A DNA stretch of 64,000 bases. It comes from Owenia fusiformis (lineage: Eukaryota > Annelida > Polychaeta > Sabellida > Oweniidae). The stretch's first letter is position 1; every line of letters starts with the position of its first letter. The position numbers and the translations under genes were made by a program. This document shows, one piece after another, positions 42,181-56,507 of this stretch. Under the pieces are notes generated by a model that had not been told where the DNA came from, did no database searches, and was given only the letters and a program-made list of their open reading frames with translations. Location: contig CAIIXF020000005.1 in assembly GCA_903813345.2 (NCBI GenBank), forward strand, positions 15,443,375 through 15,507,374, given 5' to 3'.

Positions 42181-45100
42181 TTAACACAGTGTTCCAACTA
42201 AAGCAGAATTCTTTCTCAGTTGCGAAGCACAATGAGGAGGTTGCTTCACATATCTTTCATTAACTAGTTGCCCCTCTGCTTTGTTTTGTACAAATCCATA
42301 TTCACTTTTCTGAATGGAAGGCTCACTGTTTTTTGTCACTTTCGATGGATTTTCCAATCTTTCTATACTACCCAGAACATCTCCGATCCCATAATGATGA
42401 GTGACAGTGGATTCCATGTTAAATTGTTTAATTAGTTTTTGTTTAATTCTAGGTATGAATGAGTCATGGTGTTTACTGATGGGGATGGGTTCAGGATCAC
42501 AGTCAGTGGAGTTGAGGATATCCTCCAGTGCCCCCATATAATTCCTAGCAGGGAGACTAGGCGGAGTCTTATGCGCAGAATTCTTTGACACAATATCACC
42601 ATTTTGTTTTGTTGTCCTTGATTGCACCTTCGTAGCCTTTGGAAGGATTTCTGAAAGACTTGCATATATTTTATCATCTGGGATTGTCTCATATATATGC
42701 TCATCATCACAGAATTCATTTATACTGTTCCCATCATCAAGACCATTTTCTGACATAACAATACCAGAATCATAAGAGTCATGTGACCCATGACCTTTGA
42801 GTTCATCAAACCCATAACTCTCATCTTCTTTACCTTGCAGGGTATGTCCTATCTGTCGAGATATCTTGTTATTAGGTGTATCAGGTGAAATATAGGAAAT
42901 CCGAGGTGGTCTGTATAATTCATTTACAGTGTCCTCAGTTGGCTTATAATGGGGCTCTAAAACATGACCATATTTAGCTAGAGCATACAACCGGACTTTG
43001 CCATAGTTTGATGTATCGTTCACAGCAACGGTCGGTGAATTTGAACGATTTTGTTGTTTATTTTGTTGGGTAGAAGATAATTGTGGATGTTGAATCACAG
43101 GCTTGTTAGTGTCTCTATTTTTTAATTGAAGAGGTTGTTTTGTCGGGTCAGGTCTATTTTCATTTGAATATGGGATCGTTTTTGCGGAATGTTGCACCAT
43201 ATTTTTAGCCTGTGGCTGCACTTCACTAGATGCAACATTACACCTCAGTGAAGGTTTGATGGAATATTTGTCCTTTTTCATCCCATTTGATTTCATTGTT
43301 GAACCAGTCTTTAAATTAGTTTTTCTTTGTGTGACCTCCAGTGTCTCATTGGTTGGTTTATAGTTGGAGTCATGTGACTGTATTTGTTGGCAATTTTTGG
43401 CTGTTTGTTTTGAAGGCACTGCATCTTGAGTTTTCAGATCTGATATTATAGCTCTCATTGAGTCGTCGACTGCATTCAATGTTTTATTGTAACCGTTATC
43501 CTGTAACCTAGTAGAATCACTAAGATTACATGGAGTTATGTCAACATGTGGTGCTTTGTGTTGTTTAGGATGATGGGTTGTTGGGTAGAGTTCTGTCATC
43601 TCAGGGTGAGATATACACATTTTTGGACCTAGATTCTGGTTGCCACATAAGTCTTCTTTCTTGTTGCTAGGTGACTGTTTCTGGTTGCTAATGTGAACAT
43701 CCAAGTCATAATACTCACTTCCATATCCACTAGAAACTGTAAGGGGAGATAATTGTTTATAATGAGTGAAATCTGGTAGACACGACTTAGAGATATTTTC
43801 TTGTGTGATAAAGTGTCTCTCATTTGTGTTGTGGTGTCTCTCATGCATGTTGACATGTCTCTCCTGCATATCAACAATACATACTTTGCTTTGATCTCTC
43901 CTATTAATTCGGTTCATTTCTTTAGAATTGACACTTTTCTTTTTGTCTTTTCCTTCACTGTTTATAGATTTTTCAGCTTTGTCTGTGTTACGTCTAGCTC
44001 TCTTGTTTCGCTTATCATGTACAGTTTTACACTTGGTGGCGATATCGTATTTCCAATCAGGTGGGATTTGTGATGTATCAGTGTTACCAAAGCAACGAGT
44101 TTGGTAGTTCAGCCAATCATCTGGGTTGAGTCTATTTTCCATAATTTGTTCTGCTCTTTCTGGATGTTGTGTGATCATGAAGTCTTCAAATGTCACATAA
44201 AGTAGCCACATCTGCTTGTTCAAGCTATCACTTTGAGCTTTTAAGGCATTCTGAAAGCAAAATCAATACAATATTAATTTATTGCTTTTTCAATTATTCA
44301 ATTAATTCTACACAATACCCTCGTAATATATGTTAGATAAATACACTGATACCCAATTTTGCATTGATATTTACACCTGGGATATATATTACATGAAGGA
44401 TAGTTTTAAACAATACAAATATAGTTTACATCAACATCTTTATCAGTCAACTGCTGTTTTAAATAGCATCCATGCGATGAATAACCATGCTTCTTATTTA
44501 GTTATTAAATTCCACACAGTTGTTAGTAACATATTGATTCAACTGTATCATTGACCAACATGTATTGGATTTCAGTTCCTGACAATTAAACAATTATTTG
44601 TGTGCTTAATATGCATTATTTATCCAAAATAAATAGAAAGCTGCACTGAGAACTGTTCCTTGAGTAATGCCTGTAAATATAACTGTAAATTATAATGCGG
44701 TCAAGTGATTGTTCAATATCTAAGGTTATACCTCTACTGCTGTCTTAGTACATGTTTGATTAACCTCTCTTTCATTAACCAGGCTTGACCAGTACTAAAT
44801 CCAACTCAAAGAATGTCAAATACCTTGGGTAAGTCCAGTAAATTCCTTTCATCTACCAGGTTTATGTTTCAGTTTTATATTTATTTTTGTTTAGCCTGAT
44901 ACTTTTTCCAATTCATTGATTGAGTTATGGATTGGTCATACTTACCCAGAGGTTGTTTGATCTTTCTTAAATCTTACATCAATCCCTTTTCAAAGTGATT
45001 AACCATGAGTATTAAAGTTTCAAAATATAATCTTTCTCAAGACTTTCATTGTGTAATGCTTAATGGGTTTGTCCAAGAGTTTCTAACAAAAACTGTTGAA

Positions 45101-48100
45101 GTGGTTGATTTGTCATCTAAGTATATGCAATCGTTATGATTCATAAGTTATATTACATGCTCTTTAGTATTTTTGGGGTTTCCCACTTCTTAATGCATCA
45201 TTTGTATCAATGTTTATTTTATATATAATCTATATAAAATTGAATAAAATTCTACACGGACTGTGTTTTAATTAATGTTTACATAATATGGAAAAACCAA
45301 AAGGTCTTTCAAATAATACATTAAACTTTTAAACTTTTGTTTTTACATTTTATAGCATTGCATTGTATTGTATTGGGTGGTATTGTATTGTTTTGTATTG
45401 TATTGTATTGTATTATATTTGTCACTAAAGGTCTCTAACATTTAAGGTGACGTTGAATGATGTTAAATCAACAATTTATTTAACATTTTTTCTCTTTCTT
45501 ATCAATTTGATTTTTTTGTCTGAGAATTTCTACGTCTTTGCCCATGTCATATATTTACTAAGGTACGCGAGGTGAACGCCAGGGACATTCTTGCTTAACA
45601 TTGTACTTTAGTCTTCTACTCAATTCAATACATTTTGAAATATTTCTGTCTGTATTTTGTGTGGTCTAAAATTTAAAGATGACCTTATTTGAAATTAAAA
45701 GGCTATAGTTATAGCTGTAATTGTTTTCTTGTTTGTAACTCTGAAATATTTTTAATTCATAATGTATGTAGGGAAGTGAATGGACCTCCTTTGAAAATTG
45801 AGGAGGGACAAGTATTTTATTCATACTCGGCTCCTAGATTTTTCCACTATAAACTAAAATTATTCTGGGGTTAATTGGAATGGTAATTACAGATATTGGC
45901 CCTTTGAACATTATAATTTGGATATAATTGGAAGTGTTCAAATGGTGAATGTACTGATTTATTAAAAATGAAGAAATCTATTACTGAAACCAAATATTTT
46001 ATGAACCATATTGGATTTGTTTGCCCAAGTCCCCGATTAAGGATACATTTTGATTTTAAGTAGAAACTATTATTGAAAATGTGTTTTAAAGTGACTGGGT
46101 AAATATTTGTTTCAAATAGAATTATCTAAATTCTTAAAAGTCTGTAGAAAATTTGTGTAAATTGAATCACAATGTATGAATTGGTTTAACTAGATTTGTT
46201 GTAGGGATTAAAGAAGAGCATTTTTGCTTCAAAAGATACAACATGTAAGCGTGTTCAGCTTTCTAGTCAATGTCATCATAACCATGTAGTTATTGTTAAA
46301 AAGGAGACCCCCGGGATAGAGCCAGAATGAAAATTGAACAATTGTGCACGTATCCCGAGCCCCTGGGCACAGAGTCTAGGTACAAATTTATGAAGACGAA
46401 GCTCTCTTTTAAGAATGGAAATGAATATGAATGGTATTATGTACGGGGTTAATACCGTAAATTATTTTAAAGATTATGTCCCTCCTTTAATACAAAAGGA
46501 ATGGAGGTATGTGGCAATAGGACATTGTACAGACATAGCCAGAAGGCAGTTAAATTCAAATATGTTTATTCATTTGGTATTTGTTACATTTGATTACAGA
46601 CCAGGGGTAGGGGTCTATGTGGATAGTTAAGAGTAAACATATGTTATTATTGTAGTAATACACAAAATACTTACAAAAATATTGATATTGCAAATAGAAG
46701 GGAACCAAGATCAAATTAAACATAAGTCGTGCTATTCATACCTACCATAAAAGTATACATTTCATTACCAATTTTGAAATGGTTTTTAAAAAAGATTGAA
46801 CATATGTCTGACCTATTAAATCTATATCTACATTGCAACAAATGAAGTTCATATTTGCTTTATCAAAAAACTACTTATTCATCCACTTCATAGCACTTAA
46901 GTGCATACATTTTTTAATTATTGCTTGATTGTAAGTATTTAACTGCTTTTTAAATTGCATGGAGTATTTCAAATAGGATTTTGGTTCCTTTATTAAGTAC
47001 TTAAACACAATGAATAGATGAATGTTATTGGTAGCAAATGATGGTGTTTAAAGAGTATATTCCCTCAATTAATGATTGAAAAAATCAGAGGTATTTTGAT
47101 ATTCAATTTAATGGGAATTTTACAAGTTTGAACATAAAAATTAATGTTGAACGAATTCTACGATGTTGTCATTATAAATGGCTTTATTTTTATGCGAATG
47201 TCCTTAAAATCTGATGCCTCTGAGAACGTTCAGGTTTGTTTATGTTGTTTTTTGTCCTAAAGAAGATACATCACTTAATGTTTGACTTAAAAGAAACATG
47301 GCATAAAATAGAAAACCCTTATCTTTTATAATAAATTAGAATTGAAGGTAATTTATTCGTTCGTACGCTATACCCTTTTAAAATACGAGGTTTTACAACC
47401 CTAGACGACTCCCACTTTGAAGCTTTTTCCAACTACAAGTTGTATTAAGGGAGACAACCCTTCCAGAAAACATCATATGCTTTTGCGAATTCATAGTGGT
47501 ATTCTCGAAAGACACTAACCAAATTGTGAACCCGGTTAACTGCTTAATAGTAACATTTCAAAATTGGTTCAAACGTCAATGTTATTTTATATGATACAAA
47601 TCATACATATATTAGACGAACTATGTGCCAAATGATAATATCAGAATTGTCTAGAATCGCTGGACCCAATACACCTCCTTGTGTTACGCCGCCATGGCAA
47701 CAAACAATGTCGAGGTGAGACGAGCATCTCGAGACGTGATTCTGATACTACCACTAGTAGCGTTGAGTATCATCCAGGTCTATTTGAATATTATTTTTTC
47801 AAGGCAATGTTTATTTTAGGTGATCTCCTTCTTGAAATAATATTTGTTTAATTTGACTAAATCACTTATGCTCCTCTTACCAACCTTCTTTTCATCACAG
47901 ACAGTAAATTCTTCAAATTGAAACGCGTTTTTAAATAAACTAGATTTAGGCTCTCTAGAAATTCTGAATGTTCTTCGTTGGGTGGAGTTATAAAACTAGG
48001 AACATTTGTTAGCGTTAATTGATAGCATTTATCATCTGAATGTATTGTGGTAACGAGGTGGTGGTTAGTGTAGTGTTTGATGTTACCTACCACCCAGTTG

Positions 48101-51100
48101 TTGCCTATGGGAGTACCACGCCCCACGACCACGCCCATGACAACCTGTTCCCATGAACTCCTTGAGAAACAAACCATTTTATTTGTACCAGGTCAAAGAT
48201 TGTCTGTGAGTGGTCAATTGTTTCCCCACATTGGATCGAGGAAACATTAATGACATAAATATGAAAGTTTTTTATCACGAGGATATGATTTGACGCAACA
48301 TGTTACCAGCACGTTGATTCAGATAATATGGTTAGAAATGGGTTTCAATACATCTCAACCACAAGGCACTGGGATTAAACCAATAACTCATAACTGTTTG
48401 GCAGACTGTTTCTGAGCTCCTAATGTTACAGATTCAGTTTGAAATTATGATAACAATGTACTGTAATCACCATCAATGCGTATGAGCACATTAGTAGGTG
48501 AACTATTTTCATTTGAGCATGAAAGCAGGAAAGACTGTTTATCGTGATAGATCTTTTATCTTGTATTGAAAAAATGTTAAACTATATCAAAATAGTAAGC
48601 GACTTTTACCACAACCAAATTACTAATTCGGTCGTTTACTGTCATTTAGTTTTAATCGTTTCACGTGAAAAATGGAGACAACATGTTTCTTTTGGGGAAT
48701 ACACAAATCTTAGTGATACTCATTGTACGTTGATTTGCTCCCTATCAATGGAAAACATAACTGGGCATTTAACTATGAAAATTAAAATTCCGCTAAACTA
48801 ATTTTTGGCGTATTTCTTTCATTGATAATTTTCGTTGATATGCATCGTATATTAAATGATCCATGCTGTGTGCAACTGTCAATTTAAAGTCAATTTCAAG
48901 TGGGATGTCTTTCAATTTAATCATATGAATTTCACTTTGATTATAGGCTGGCGATACCGCTAAGAATGACTCAAACGCCTAATTTGATGTCAAAAGAAAC
49001 CCTCCTTTAGAATACTTCGGTGATTTAAGAAGTTAAACATGGAGGTCCTGGGCGTTAAATGTCTGGAGGGGTTGGGCATAACGGGACCTGTGGAGGTGTG
49101 AATAAAAGATAGACTTCATATGCAAAATTTCAATTTTAGTCATAATGGGCCTTCTAATAAGGGACCTGTCATTTTAAAGTCACGCATCAATTTAATATTT
49201 ATATCACCATGTTAAGTTGTTTAACCCCTGAGAAAAATGAGTTTTAAATTTTTCAGTTAAATAAAAATTCAAACAATTTCTATATTTCATTAATGATTGT
49301 TAATAGTCAAAGGACACAAAACCCTGATAGGTTTTTGAATAGTATCAAACGCCAGGCACATTATTGTGCGGTTAAGATAACCCACGACATTTCTTTATAT
49401 TCCCACACCGTTGGAAATATCTTATCGAATTAACTAAAAAAAATCAGACAAGGTTGTTCCTTTGAACCTTTGATTAAAATAGTATTTTTAAACACTTTAA
49501 AAGCTTAACCATGGAAGACGCTGTGTTTCGTGTTAGGCGGTGTTTTCTAAACACAATAAGTGCTCATTAAGCAAAGCGATAATTCATATATTTTGAGGTG
49601 TTTTACTTATCTGTAACTCATACAGTTATATATTAGCTATATATAATTAATATCCAGAATAAATAACTTATGTTGTGTATTATCCAATGTTACAGTTGTG
49701 TAATCAAATCGCCGAGGGAGAACGCCAGAACGGGCACTGATCGGAGTAGAGACGAAAGCAATGAATGAAAACTACAGGAATGAACAGGCTGAAATGAAAC
49801 TGAAAAGAATAGAATGTACATTATAGGTTCATTAGCTCTCATAGAATAATTTGATAGATGTTCATCTCCTAGAATCAAATTGCAAAATAACGATTTGACA
49901 ATCTCTCATTATCAGACCGATTATCTCAAAATATATCACTTTATGCCAATGTGACTAGTCTTGAAAACAGTCGCCTTCAGCATCAACAAAAAATGCATTA
50001 TCAAACGTTTATGTAGTTTGTCTGTTCTAGCACAAAGCACTAAACGACAGAATGTCAGACCTTATTGAAGCGTATGATCAGTGATTAGGTTTGACACCCC
50101 GGTTTGACATGAGACGTTTAGAGAGACTATCGATGAAGAAAATGGTACTACTTCGGTGGTACCTCCAACGACGCAAGATCAGCATGTCATTCAATATTAC
50201 CCAAATCAGTGTTCTCATCTTTTGAGATACATTCACAGAGATGCACGTTGGTAAACTAGGTGTCAACTCCTTCAGTTAAAGGTCGACAAGGTCTCATTTT
50301 ATCACAAAAGAATCGAGAGAGATCTTTCTAATTTGCCTAAAAATCATCTTAAGTCGGATAAGGCTGTCGAACAGTCAAAGTCTAGTTTCTTACGAAGTTT
50401 TCCAATGCCATCACTGAATTCTTAAAGAATGAGTCATTTCTTGGTCATCGTTTCAGTACCCTTTGCATTCGTTTGACTTCACTTCTTAAAAGAGAGCTTC
50501 GTCTCCAGTTTAGTTTAACTAAACTCTGCACGCAGGGTATCGTTTCAGTGAAAACTAAAGCAATCGATTTGGTTGTTTAGGTCCATGTAGGTGACAATAT
50601 TTTCAAAGAATTGATATTGAAAAAGTTGTGACACAATCCTTGAAACTTTTCCCGTGAACATTCATTAACTTGGTCAGTTACAACTGTTACATATGATCTG
50701 ATTTGTTGAATATTTTATCGTCTTATGTTTTAGTACGGATATGGCTGCTAAGTTGGAGGATACGGCGAGGTAATATATATGAAATACACCCATGGATAAA
50801 CCATGGTGAACTAAAGAGTATACTAAACAAATGCATTTTGTAACAATGTTTAACCTGGTCCAAGCAAGATTTAACCAATATTTATGGTCTAGTTGTAAAT
50901 AAGTTTTCTTATGAAAACGGGAAACACTATTATACGAAGATAACTGCATTTCATGCTCAACCTTGCATACTGACCAGTGCTTCAATTCAAGTGCTATAAA
51001 TGGTTTGATTGATTGATTGCGCTTGGGGTGAAGTTTGTCTTAGTTTTTGTTTTACCTTTTACCTCAAGTTAACGACCTTTATTCATATATTGATGTACAC

Positions 51101-52322
51101 TGTCCAAACCATATTCATTAATGTCGTTCATGCTCCATCCATCTCTATTCAATCTCGATTGACAGTAAACATACATTCTTACTTTTACAGACCCCCTCGC
51201 TTTCAAAAATTGACACTTTATCGTTTCCTTTTCAAGAAGCCTATGAGGAGTTTCGATTGAAGATTTAATTAGACCATTAACTCAAAGATATAGAGGATAG
51301 TAAAAAAAGATACAGGTGTGTATCTACTCAATTTTGGGGTTTTCTTAAGCTTTAGTTTCTGAAAGTGTATGTATATTACGTGTTAAACATCGTGGATACC
51401 TTCACCAGCTCCAGGGCTCTGACTCTGCCATTGTGTCTTACCCCCAAAATATACTATATAGGTAGTAATAAGAGAAGCAAAACATTGAATATGGCAATCA
51501 TTTCAATTTCTTAGTTATCAATAGTAACATTTTTATGGTTGTCTGTTTCAAATGACGCCCTTTCACTTTCTAGCTAGCTAACATAATTATAAGTTATGAA
51601 CACATCATTTTGTAGGACAGCGTCAAGTTTGACCTTGGAACATGTGTCATCTCAATGAAATTCAATGGTCTTACAGATAATTTCTTAAAGCTTATATTCT
51701 TAGAACACCTTTGTCATCTACATACTCTCAAACCAAATAAACAAAATACGATTATTCATCCTTGGAGTGATCACGTTTTCATTTGAAAAAAAATGTAGGT
51801 TATAAAAATGTAAGTTTTGCCACATGTCAAGGCGACTTTTACAGAAAAATATTTTCATGACATTTTTTCAGAAATAGTATTAAGACATTTTTCGAATTGT
51901 CCTATATTTGTATATAATTCTCTGATTGGCTCAAGTTTTGCTTCGCTTCTCTAAGTTTGCCTCGCCTTTCTGGATCCTGGTTACACCCTTGCAAGGACAA
52001 TGGTTCCCCAGTTTGCCGATGGAAACGTTTCGCGAGTGTTCAATTATTTCGCACATGAAAAAATGTTTTGAAACATATATTTCTTTTCGTTTAATTACAA
52101 TTTAATAACAATCGATGGCAAAAGCAATATTTGCCTGCAAATAATCAAATAGAAAAGAAACATTTTATTCAACACGAGTTATGATCGTCCAACTCATTTG
52201 TCAATACAATCAAATTCTACAAAGCTGCAAAAATAAGTAACTTACGTGGGAAAGTTCAAGAGGACGTTTTCAGGGTAAGGCGAGATCTTGATCAAACATG
52301 GCCGCTTCCTTGGAGCATTCAT
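42181..52322 (-). CDS. long disordered tyrosine-rich protein, putative signalling scaffold
   Basis: Three exons on the minus strand: 52322-52246, 48160-47881 and 44250-42181. All have GT/AG sites and consistent phase, giving 808 residues. The N-terminal 120 residues look folded (SPYPENVLLNFP, GNNWVVGNIKHYTNHHLV, FITPPNEEHSEFLESL) and lead into a helix across the exon 2/3 junction (LLSVMKRRL then NALKAQSDSLNKQMW). The rest is low in order. Near residue 640 lies HIYETIPDDKIYASL, close to an ITAM (five, not six, spacer residues), followed by PPSLPAR, a class II SH3 ligand (PxxPxR). Other YxxP/YxxL tyrosines are present. I infer a phosphotyrosine adaptor. I do not recognise the family. Exon 1 is the weakest; translation could instead start at ATG 48177. 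Confidence 0.6.
45360..45419 (+). repeat. ATTGT microsatellite
   Basis: GTATT/ATTGT pentamer repeated about 11 times with interruptions such as GGGTGG. Confidence 0.85.
46362..46436 (-). repeat. diverged mini-MITE copy
   Basis: GACGAAGCTCTCTTTTAAGA is the complement of the core of the elements at 10529-10597 and 50459-50537, and the CCCTGGGCACAGAGT end also matches. The right end is degraded. Confidence 0.5.
47694..47819 (+). CDS. small ORF with ideal Kozak start, hypothetical
   Basis: GCCGCCATGGC is a textbook Kozak context. The 41-codon frame begins MATNNVEVRRASRD and continues with a hydrophobic segment VILILPLVALSIIQ that could span a membrane, then stops. A donor-like GTGAGA follows codon 7, so it may instead be a first exon. 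It lies inside an intron of the minus-strand gene. No family recognised. Confidence 0.3.
   Translation: MATNNVEVRRASRDVILILPLVALSIIQVYLNIIFSRQCLF
50459..50537. mobile_element. 79-bp mini-MITE, CCCT/AGGG ends with TA target
   Basis: Starts CCCTTTGCATTCG and ends GCACGCAGGG, flanked by TA. It shares a long exact core (CACTTCTTAAAAGAGAGCTT and beyond) with 10529-10597. A further right-end fragment (CTCTGCACACAGGG) lies near 58266-58281. Confidence 0.65.
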
Positions 52323-55300
52323 GAAAACCTTTTACATAGTAAATGTTGATATTTTCGAATCTACAGACAAAGTAAACTGGAATTAAACCCCAGAAGGCTG
52401 GCTGTTTGTTCATATTGTTGACATGACTATTTACAAATGGTATTGTTACAGTAAGTAGCCATAATACACTAATTCAATCAGCATATTTGTACATCAGCCT
52501 CAAAAGAGCAGCTGCCGTATGGAAAAGTTTCCAAATAACCATATTCTGATTGCCAGTGTTAAATGCATATGATGGCGTTAAGCTGATATGGCTTATAGGG
52601 GTTGAAATGAATTGAAACTCACAGACAGATGTGCTTAGATGAGTAAAACGCAATCGTTATGTTATAAATTGTATATCAAACTATTGATTCTAACAACATG
52701 GACTTTTCAGGGCGATTACATCATATTGAACCGACCAGGATTGAATAAAAAATCGTTCATCTACATTCCCCCAAAAATTTTGGCAAAATTTAATTTCCAA
52801 TGGAAAGCATGTTAGCCTAAAGCCCTTCATGCTAGAAATTTAAAATTTAATTGGGGTTTTAAAGCAGGGTGTATTTTAATGGAAGTATGTATGAGTCTCA
52901 TTTTCCTTTCTTTTTATCTTTTTTTATATTTGCTTATATGGTAGCAATCGTGGAACTCAAAAACTCAAAATCATTATAAGGAAAATGGCTTGGCGTCAGA
53001 TTCGGGTTACTATAGTATGTCAAAAAGTTGTCTGGTGTATTTTAAATAATGACGAACTCGATAGAATATAATCTTTGACAATAGGATCATCTGATAACAA
53101 ATGAACTTAGAAATAACTGAACTGAAATTGAATTGTCGTTCTTGACAGATTTAGCATGTTCTGTCAAGGAGTTAACTAACTGTGGTCAAACAAAGGCCAT
53201 ATCAATAATCACCTATTATATGCGGACAATCATTACGGACGGCTATGGGAGATAAAACACTACACACATTGCCTTGGGGGCTTGAAGTCACCGATATAAC
53301 TGATGACTATTGATTTTGTGTAAACTAAAATACGATTATTTTCAGATATATTTGTTTTAATAACCCTTTATTGTTACTTTATCGAATTTTGACAATAATG
53401 TTATTATCTCCCGAAGACATATTTGTAGGTGTCAATATGCTCACCTGAAGGCAGTTAAAGCGCCGAACTTGCGATCTCTTATTGGTATCTTAGAATATTC
53501 CAAATAAGTTAATGATGAGGTGAACGTTTCTGAACGATTCTGGTTGTTGCATCCTTGAAACTAACATTAATAATAGTTCAATGTTTTGTTATCACTTTTT
53601 GTGATACAAAAACGATTGAGCCAGATGCAATTGCGTACAATGGCCTGTATGTAGAACATGGGCAGAATGCAGACACATCGCGGCTGTCATTAACGTTTGA
53701 AACATCTGCACTCCTATTTGAATGCTCTCAAAATTTGAAACAATCACTACAACGGTCGATTTAAGGAAAAAACGATATTGCCTGCATTTTTGAAAATTAA
53801 AATAGATTAGGTAAAGGACAGACGAAAATACATCATTCTTAAATGCCTCTTAGCCCCTATAATGGGAAAAGTGACTTGCGCGACCAGAATGTTGGCGATA
53901 ACGCAGCCTGTCCACTTGAAACTTCTGAAAATATAGCTACTTTTCATTCCAGTAGATAACAAACCCGACATACTTTCAAAACACAATATTTGCTTTATCC
54001 CCCGAACTCTCGAGAGTATGTAAAGTATGTTGATATGCCGGTGCTAGGAAATGACAAGAGAGGCTTTCTGGCCAAAAATGTCATTGTGCCTCAAAGGATC
54101 CCCATCAGAACACTTAAAGGTCCCGTGTAAATTAAAGTAAAACGTCTGAAAATATTTTCTATATTTTGCATGCGGCCTAAGCTAAACGTGGCTCTACGGG
54201 TGGGGGTTGCACTGTAATGTAACAATACATATGAGCGGTACTCGTGAGTAAATAATTTTTGGTACTACATCCGATCGGGATGGCAATAAGAGGTAAAATG
54301 AATAGTAGATCATTTGGCATGGATTCTGCCTATATCCGTCGTACAAACGTGATCGAGTCGGCACCCAGAATGGACGCTATACTACCATATTTCAATCGGA
54401 TTATGATTGTCGTCATTATTTGGGCATCCAAGGAGGAAGCTGTCAAAAATTAGTACCTTTCTCACTTGGCATCGGTTTTATCTGGTCAACAACTGCCCAG
54501 TTGGCACGCATACCATCTTTTCGCTTCCAAGATCCAGTTTATCAGTTAATTCATTGAATTTATGAATGTTCTGATTCGTAACATCCTATGACCCACGTCA
54601 TCAATGTTAATGTATTCTAATAATAAATTAGAGACGGAAACTTTCCAAAAATTTGACTTTTCCTCTTCACAAGATAGTTCCATCTGTAGGCCTCTAGAAC
54701 TCAGAGTGTCTCCCGGAGTATCTCGATCTTGTAGAGATACGTGTTGACTCTTTGAATTTTTAATATCATGCTACGAAAATATCCCTGGGTGTGGGCTGCC
54801 AGTGGAACAAAGACAGGGGACTCAAATCCACAGGACCTTAATTTCTGGTTTGCTATCGTCAAGGACAGCAAACATGTACATTCCCCAGAAATTGGCCACA
54901 ACATCCCATTCATTGGCGAACGCCTGACTTTCACTCGCTTGTGTATTTCCAATGCTTTTTGTTGGATCCTCTTCAATCATCAAAGTCGTGGAAATTGTTA
55001 TCATTAATCGGACTGGGATGTACCAATTACATGATAAGTATATCCTACTTGACGGTCATTGAAACACCTCTTTTGGATCGCTCGATAATTTGTTTTGGAC
55101 AAACAAGTTAACTGTAATTACAAGTTTGAAATTATCAAATATTTTTTACCGTTTCTCCGGTGTTTTTGCCAGTTTACTGAACGGATTAAAGTGAGAGTAA
55201 CTGCTAATTACCTATATTCAAATTATCTTTATGAGAGATTCAGTCATACTAGAACCATGAGACGCACGATCGTTACCAGCCTTCTTCAAAAGACTTCATT

Positions 55301-56507
55301 TATGCTTATATAGAATACTATAACCCTTACAGCAAGGATGGATCGTTACAAAAATGAAGGACTATTATGCAAGCAATTTTGGCTTACATTCTTCTGGCTA
55401 GACGAAGTTCATCCTCATGCGATACGACATCACATGTTTTTTACACCAGATAATATTACGGAGGAATGAAACATTAAATGAACCCCATTATACTACAATT
55501 TTCCACTTCGTCTGTACCATGAGAGGCTCTATTTTGATAACCAAGTAGACGATAAAATTAGATTACCCGAAACATGCTCCTAAAAACGCCAATAAACCGT
55601 AAAGTGTTTGTGTTTTTAGCGAAGTGGTGTTGCAAGTTTGTTTCATAAGTGTTATAATGGATTATAGGATTAGGCTAATCCAATCAATGTTTTATTGTAG
55701 CTAATTCCTTGAAATTGCAATTGATTCAGAAATGATTTCCTAATTCAGTAGGATAAACTAATCCATATACATTGTGCACGGTATTTTTCTCAATTCTAGC
55801 CGACCCCCACATCTAGCTGTAGGCCATTCATCTGGAACCTGGATTCTCCAAACCCGAATGTCGTAATCTTCGCACGCTCGGTCTTGCATTCCGATTGTAC
55901 GGAGATGGAAATTTATCCGGGGAATTTTATACACTAGGCTATTATTACAATGGGAATCCCATAATGTAATTCTAATCAAAATCAAAACTATACATATTAA
56001 TTAAATAATTTGATACTATTTTTCCCCATCCCAACTCTTATGTGATTTGGACAATATTAATGTGGAATCCTTTTAAGTATAATATGTTAGGTACAGGTAT
56101 ATTCAATGCATGTGAGGCCATGTAATTTTTGAGCTTCAAAGATTTTAGTTTGATCCATGATTGGATTTGTCGTCGCTGTCATGTTACAAATTGACCCCGG
56201 GAAACTGACATTCTGATACTCATCCCATTTTCCTGTTTTTCAACTAGAAAAGAACGTTTAATAGAAGGCAATGGTTTCTCATGATGCACAACTGATGTCA
56301 AAATATCCAAATAAACTGATGAAGCAAAACTGGATATATATATATATATATACCAATAAAATATATATACCAATAAAATTAGTTTAAATTACACACTATT
56401 ATGGTTTTGTTTATGCGACAGCTCACTGACATCATTTCTCGATACCTTAAAGTTAATTTTGAAATTATTAATAGTAAACTAAAGCATATTAATTTAATTT
56501 TACTCAC
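52323..56507. other. gene-poor stretch with orphan coding-like fragments
   Basis: No complete gene is supported. Minus-strand fragments with protein-like composition occur at about 55985-55758, 55004-54822 and 54450-54260 (GSIASILGADSITF and LLFILPLIAIPIG broken by a stop), and near 53940. They do not join into one model by reading alone. A TA microsatellite lies at 56335-56353. Confidence 0.35.
55758..55985 (-). CDS. orphan ORF, coding-like
   Basis: The 75-codon frame contains KIPRINFHLRTIGMQ, RACEDYDIRVWRIQ and VPDEWPTARCGG, with three cysteines and a tryptophan-rich, non-repetitive composition unlike the surrounding AT-rich frames. The start codon may not be real; it could be an internal exon with an acceptor near 55941. 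No family recognised. Confidence 0.3.
   Translation of the reverse strand: MILIRITLWDSHCNNSLVYKIPRINFHLRTIGMQDRACEDYDIRVWRIQVPDEWPTARCGGRLELRKIPCTMYMD

Larger units (their letters stand above)
44251..47693. other. intron without recognised genes
   Basis: An AT-rich intron of the minus-strand gene. It contains an ATTGT microsatellite (45360-45419) and a diverged mini-MITE near 46362-46436. Open frames at 46415-46630 and 45689-45874 show no domain. Confidence 0.5.

Noticed and set aside
42181-44250. Assignment of the tyrosine-rich protein to GAREM, BCAP/BANK or SLP-76 families
   Set aside because: Shared features are only short tyrosine and proline motifs; the N-terminal region does not resemble their CABIT, DBB or SAM domains.
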